Of a DNA stretch of 7,917 nucleotides, positions 7,914-7,917 are shown one piece after another. A program made the position numbers and the translations under genes. This DNA comes from Anaerolinea thermophila. GTDB taxonomy: Bacteria > Chloroflexota > Anaerolineae > Anaerolineales > Villigracilaceae. A model generated the notes under the pieces. The model worked only from the letters and a program-made list of their open reading frames with translations. It was not told the origin of the DNA and did no database searches. Position 1 is the stretch's first letter; the number at the start of each line of letters is the position of its first letter. The DNA lies in the NCBI GenBank assembly GCA_020722305.1, contig DYLB01000093.1:1-7917 (forward strand), in the 5' to 3' direction.

Positions 7914-7917
7914 GTGC

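Noticed and set aside
7872..7917. Possible start of a cobalamin riboswitch (GGTGCC and AGGGAAGCC strings)
   Set aside because: The two strings are directly adjacent without the intervening helices, and the rest of the conserved core lies outside the window, so the likeness is too short to support.

Overview
The window looks like a piece of chromosome from an uncultured or environmental bacterium of the Chloroflexota, most likely class Anaerolineae. That is an inference from the style of the proteins: an AlaRS with a Cys-containing insert, a secreted subtilase-fold protein, a BNR-repeat protein, and GC-rich codons in genes separated by AT-richer spacers. It is not proven. No phage, transposase, CRISPR, rRNA or tRNA gene is visible.

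Layout, left to right. Bases 1-27 hold three imperfect copies of a 9-bp tandem repeat. Bases 103-133 form a strong intrinsic terminator for the minus strand. Bases 154-2160 (minus) encode a secreted subtilisin-fold (S8) protein in which the catalytic His and Ser are both replaced, so it is probably a pseudoprotease. A 241-bp divergent spacer (2161-2401) carries a good sigma70-type promoter and a palindrome for the minus-strand gene and a -10 box for alaS. Bases 2402-5191 (plus) are a complete alaS, closed by a terminator at 5199-5228. Bases 5305-5901 (plus) encode a 198-aa protein of the TenA/PqqC/CADD heme-oxygenase-like fold. Converging on it from the right, 5953-7374 (minus) encodes an aspartase/fumarase-superfamily lyase, probably aspartate ammonia-lyase. 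Immediately upstream of that lyase, 7383-7735 (minus) is the wreck of a BNR/Asp-box repeat gene. Its first 12 codons, ribosome binding site and promoter are joined out of frame to its last 107 codons, as expected from a deletion between short direct repeats. The last ~180 bases are promoter and a GC-rich inverted-repeat structure.

The genes do not form one pathway. They fall into three transcription units: the protease-like gene alone, alaS followed by the separately promoted CADD-like gene, and the BNR remnant plus lyase. The two most notable points are the doubly inactivated subtilase that keeps its signal peptide, prodomain-like region and accessory domains, and the deletion scar upstream of the lyase.
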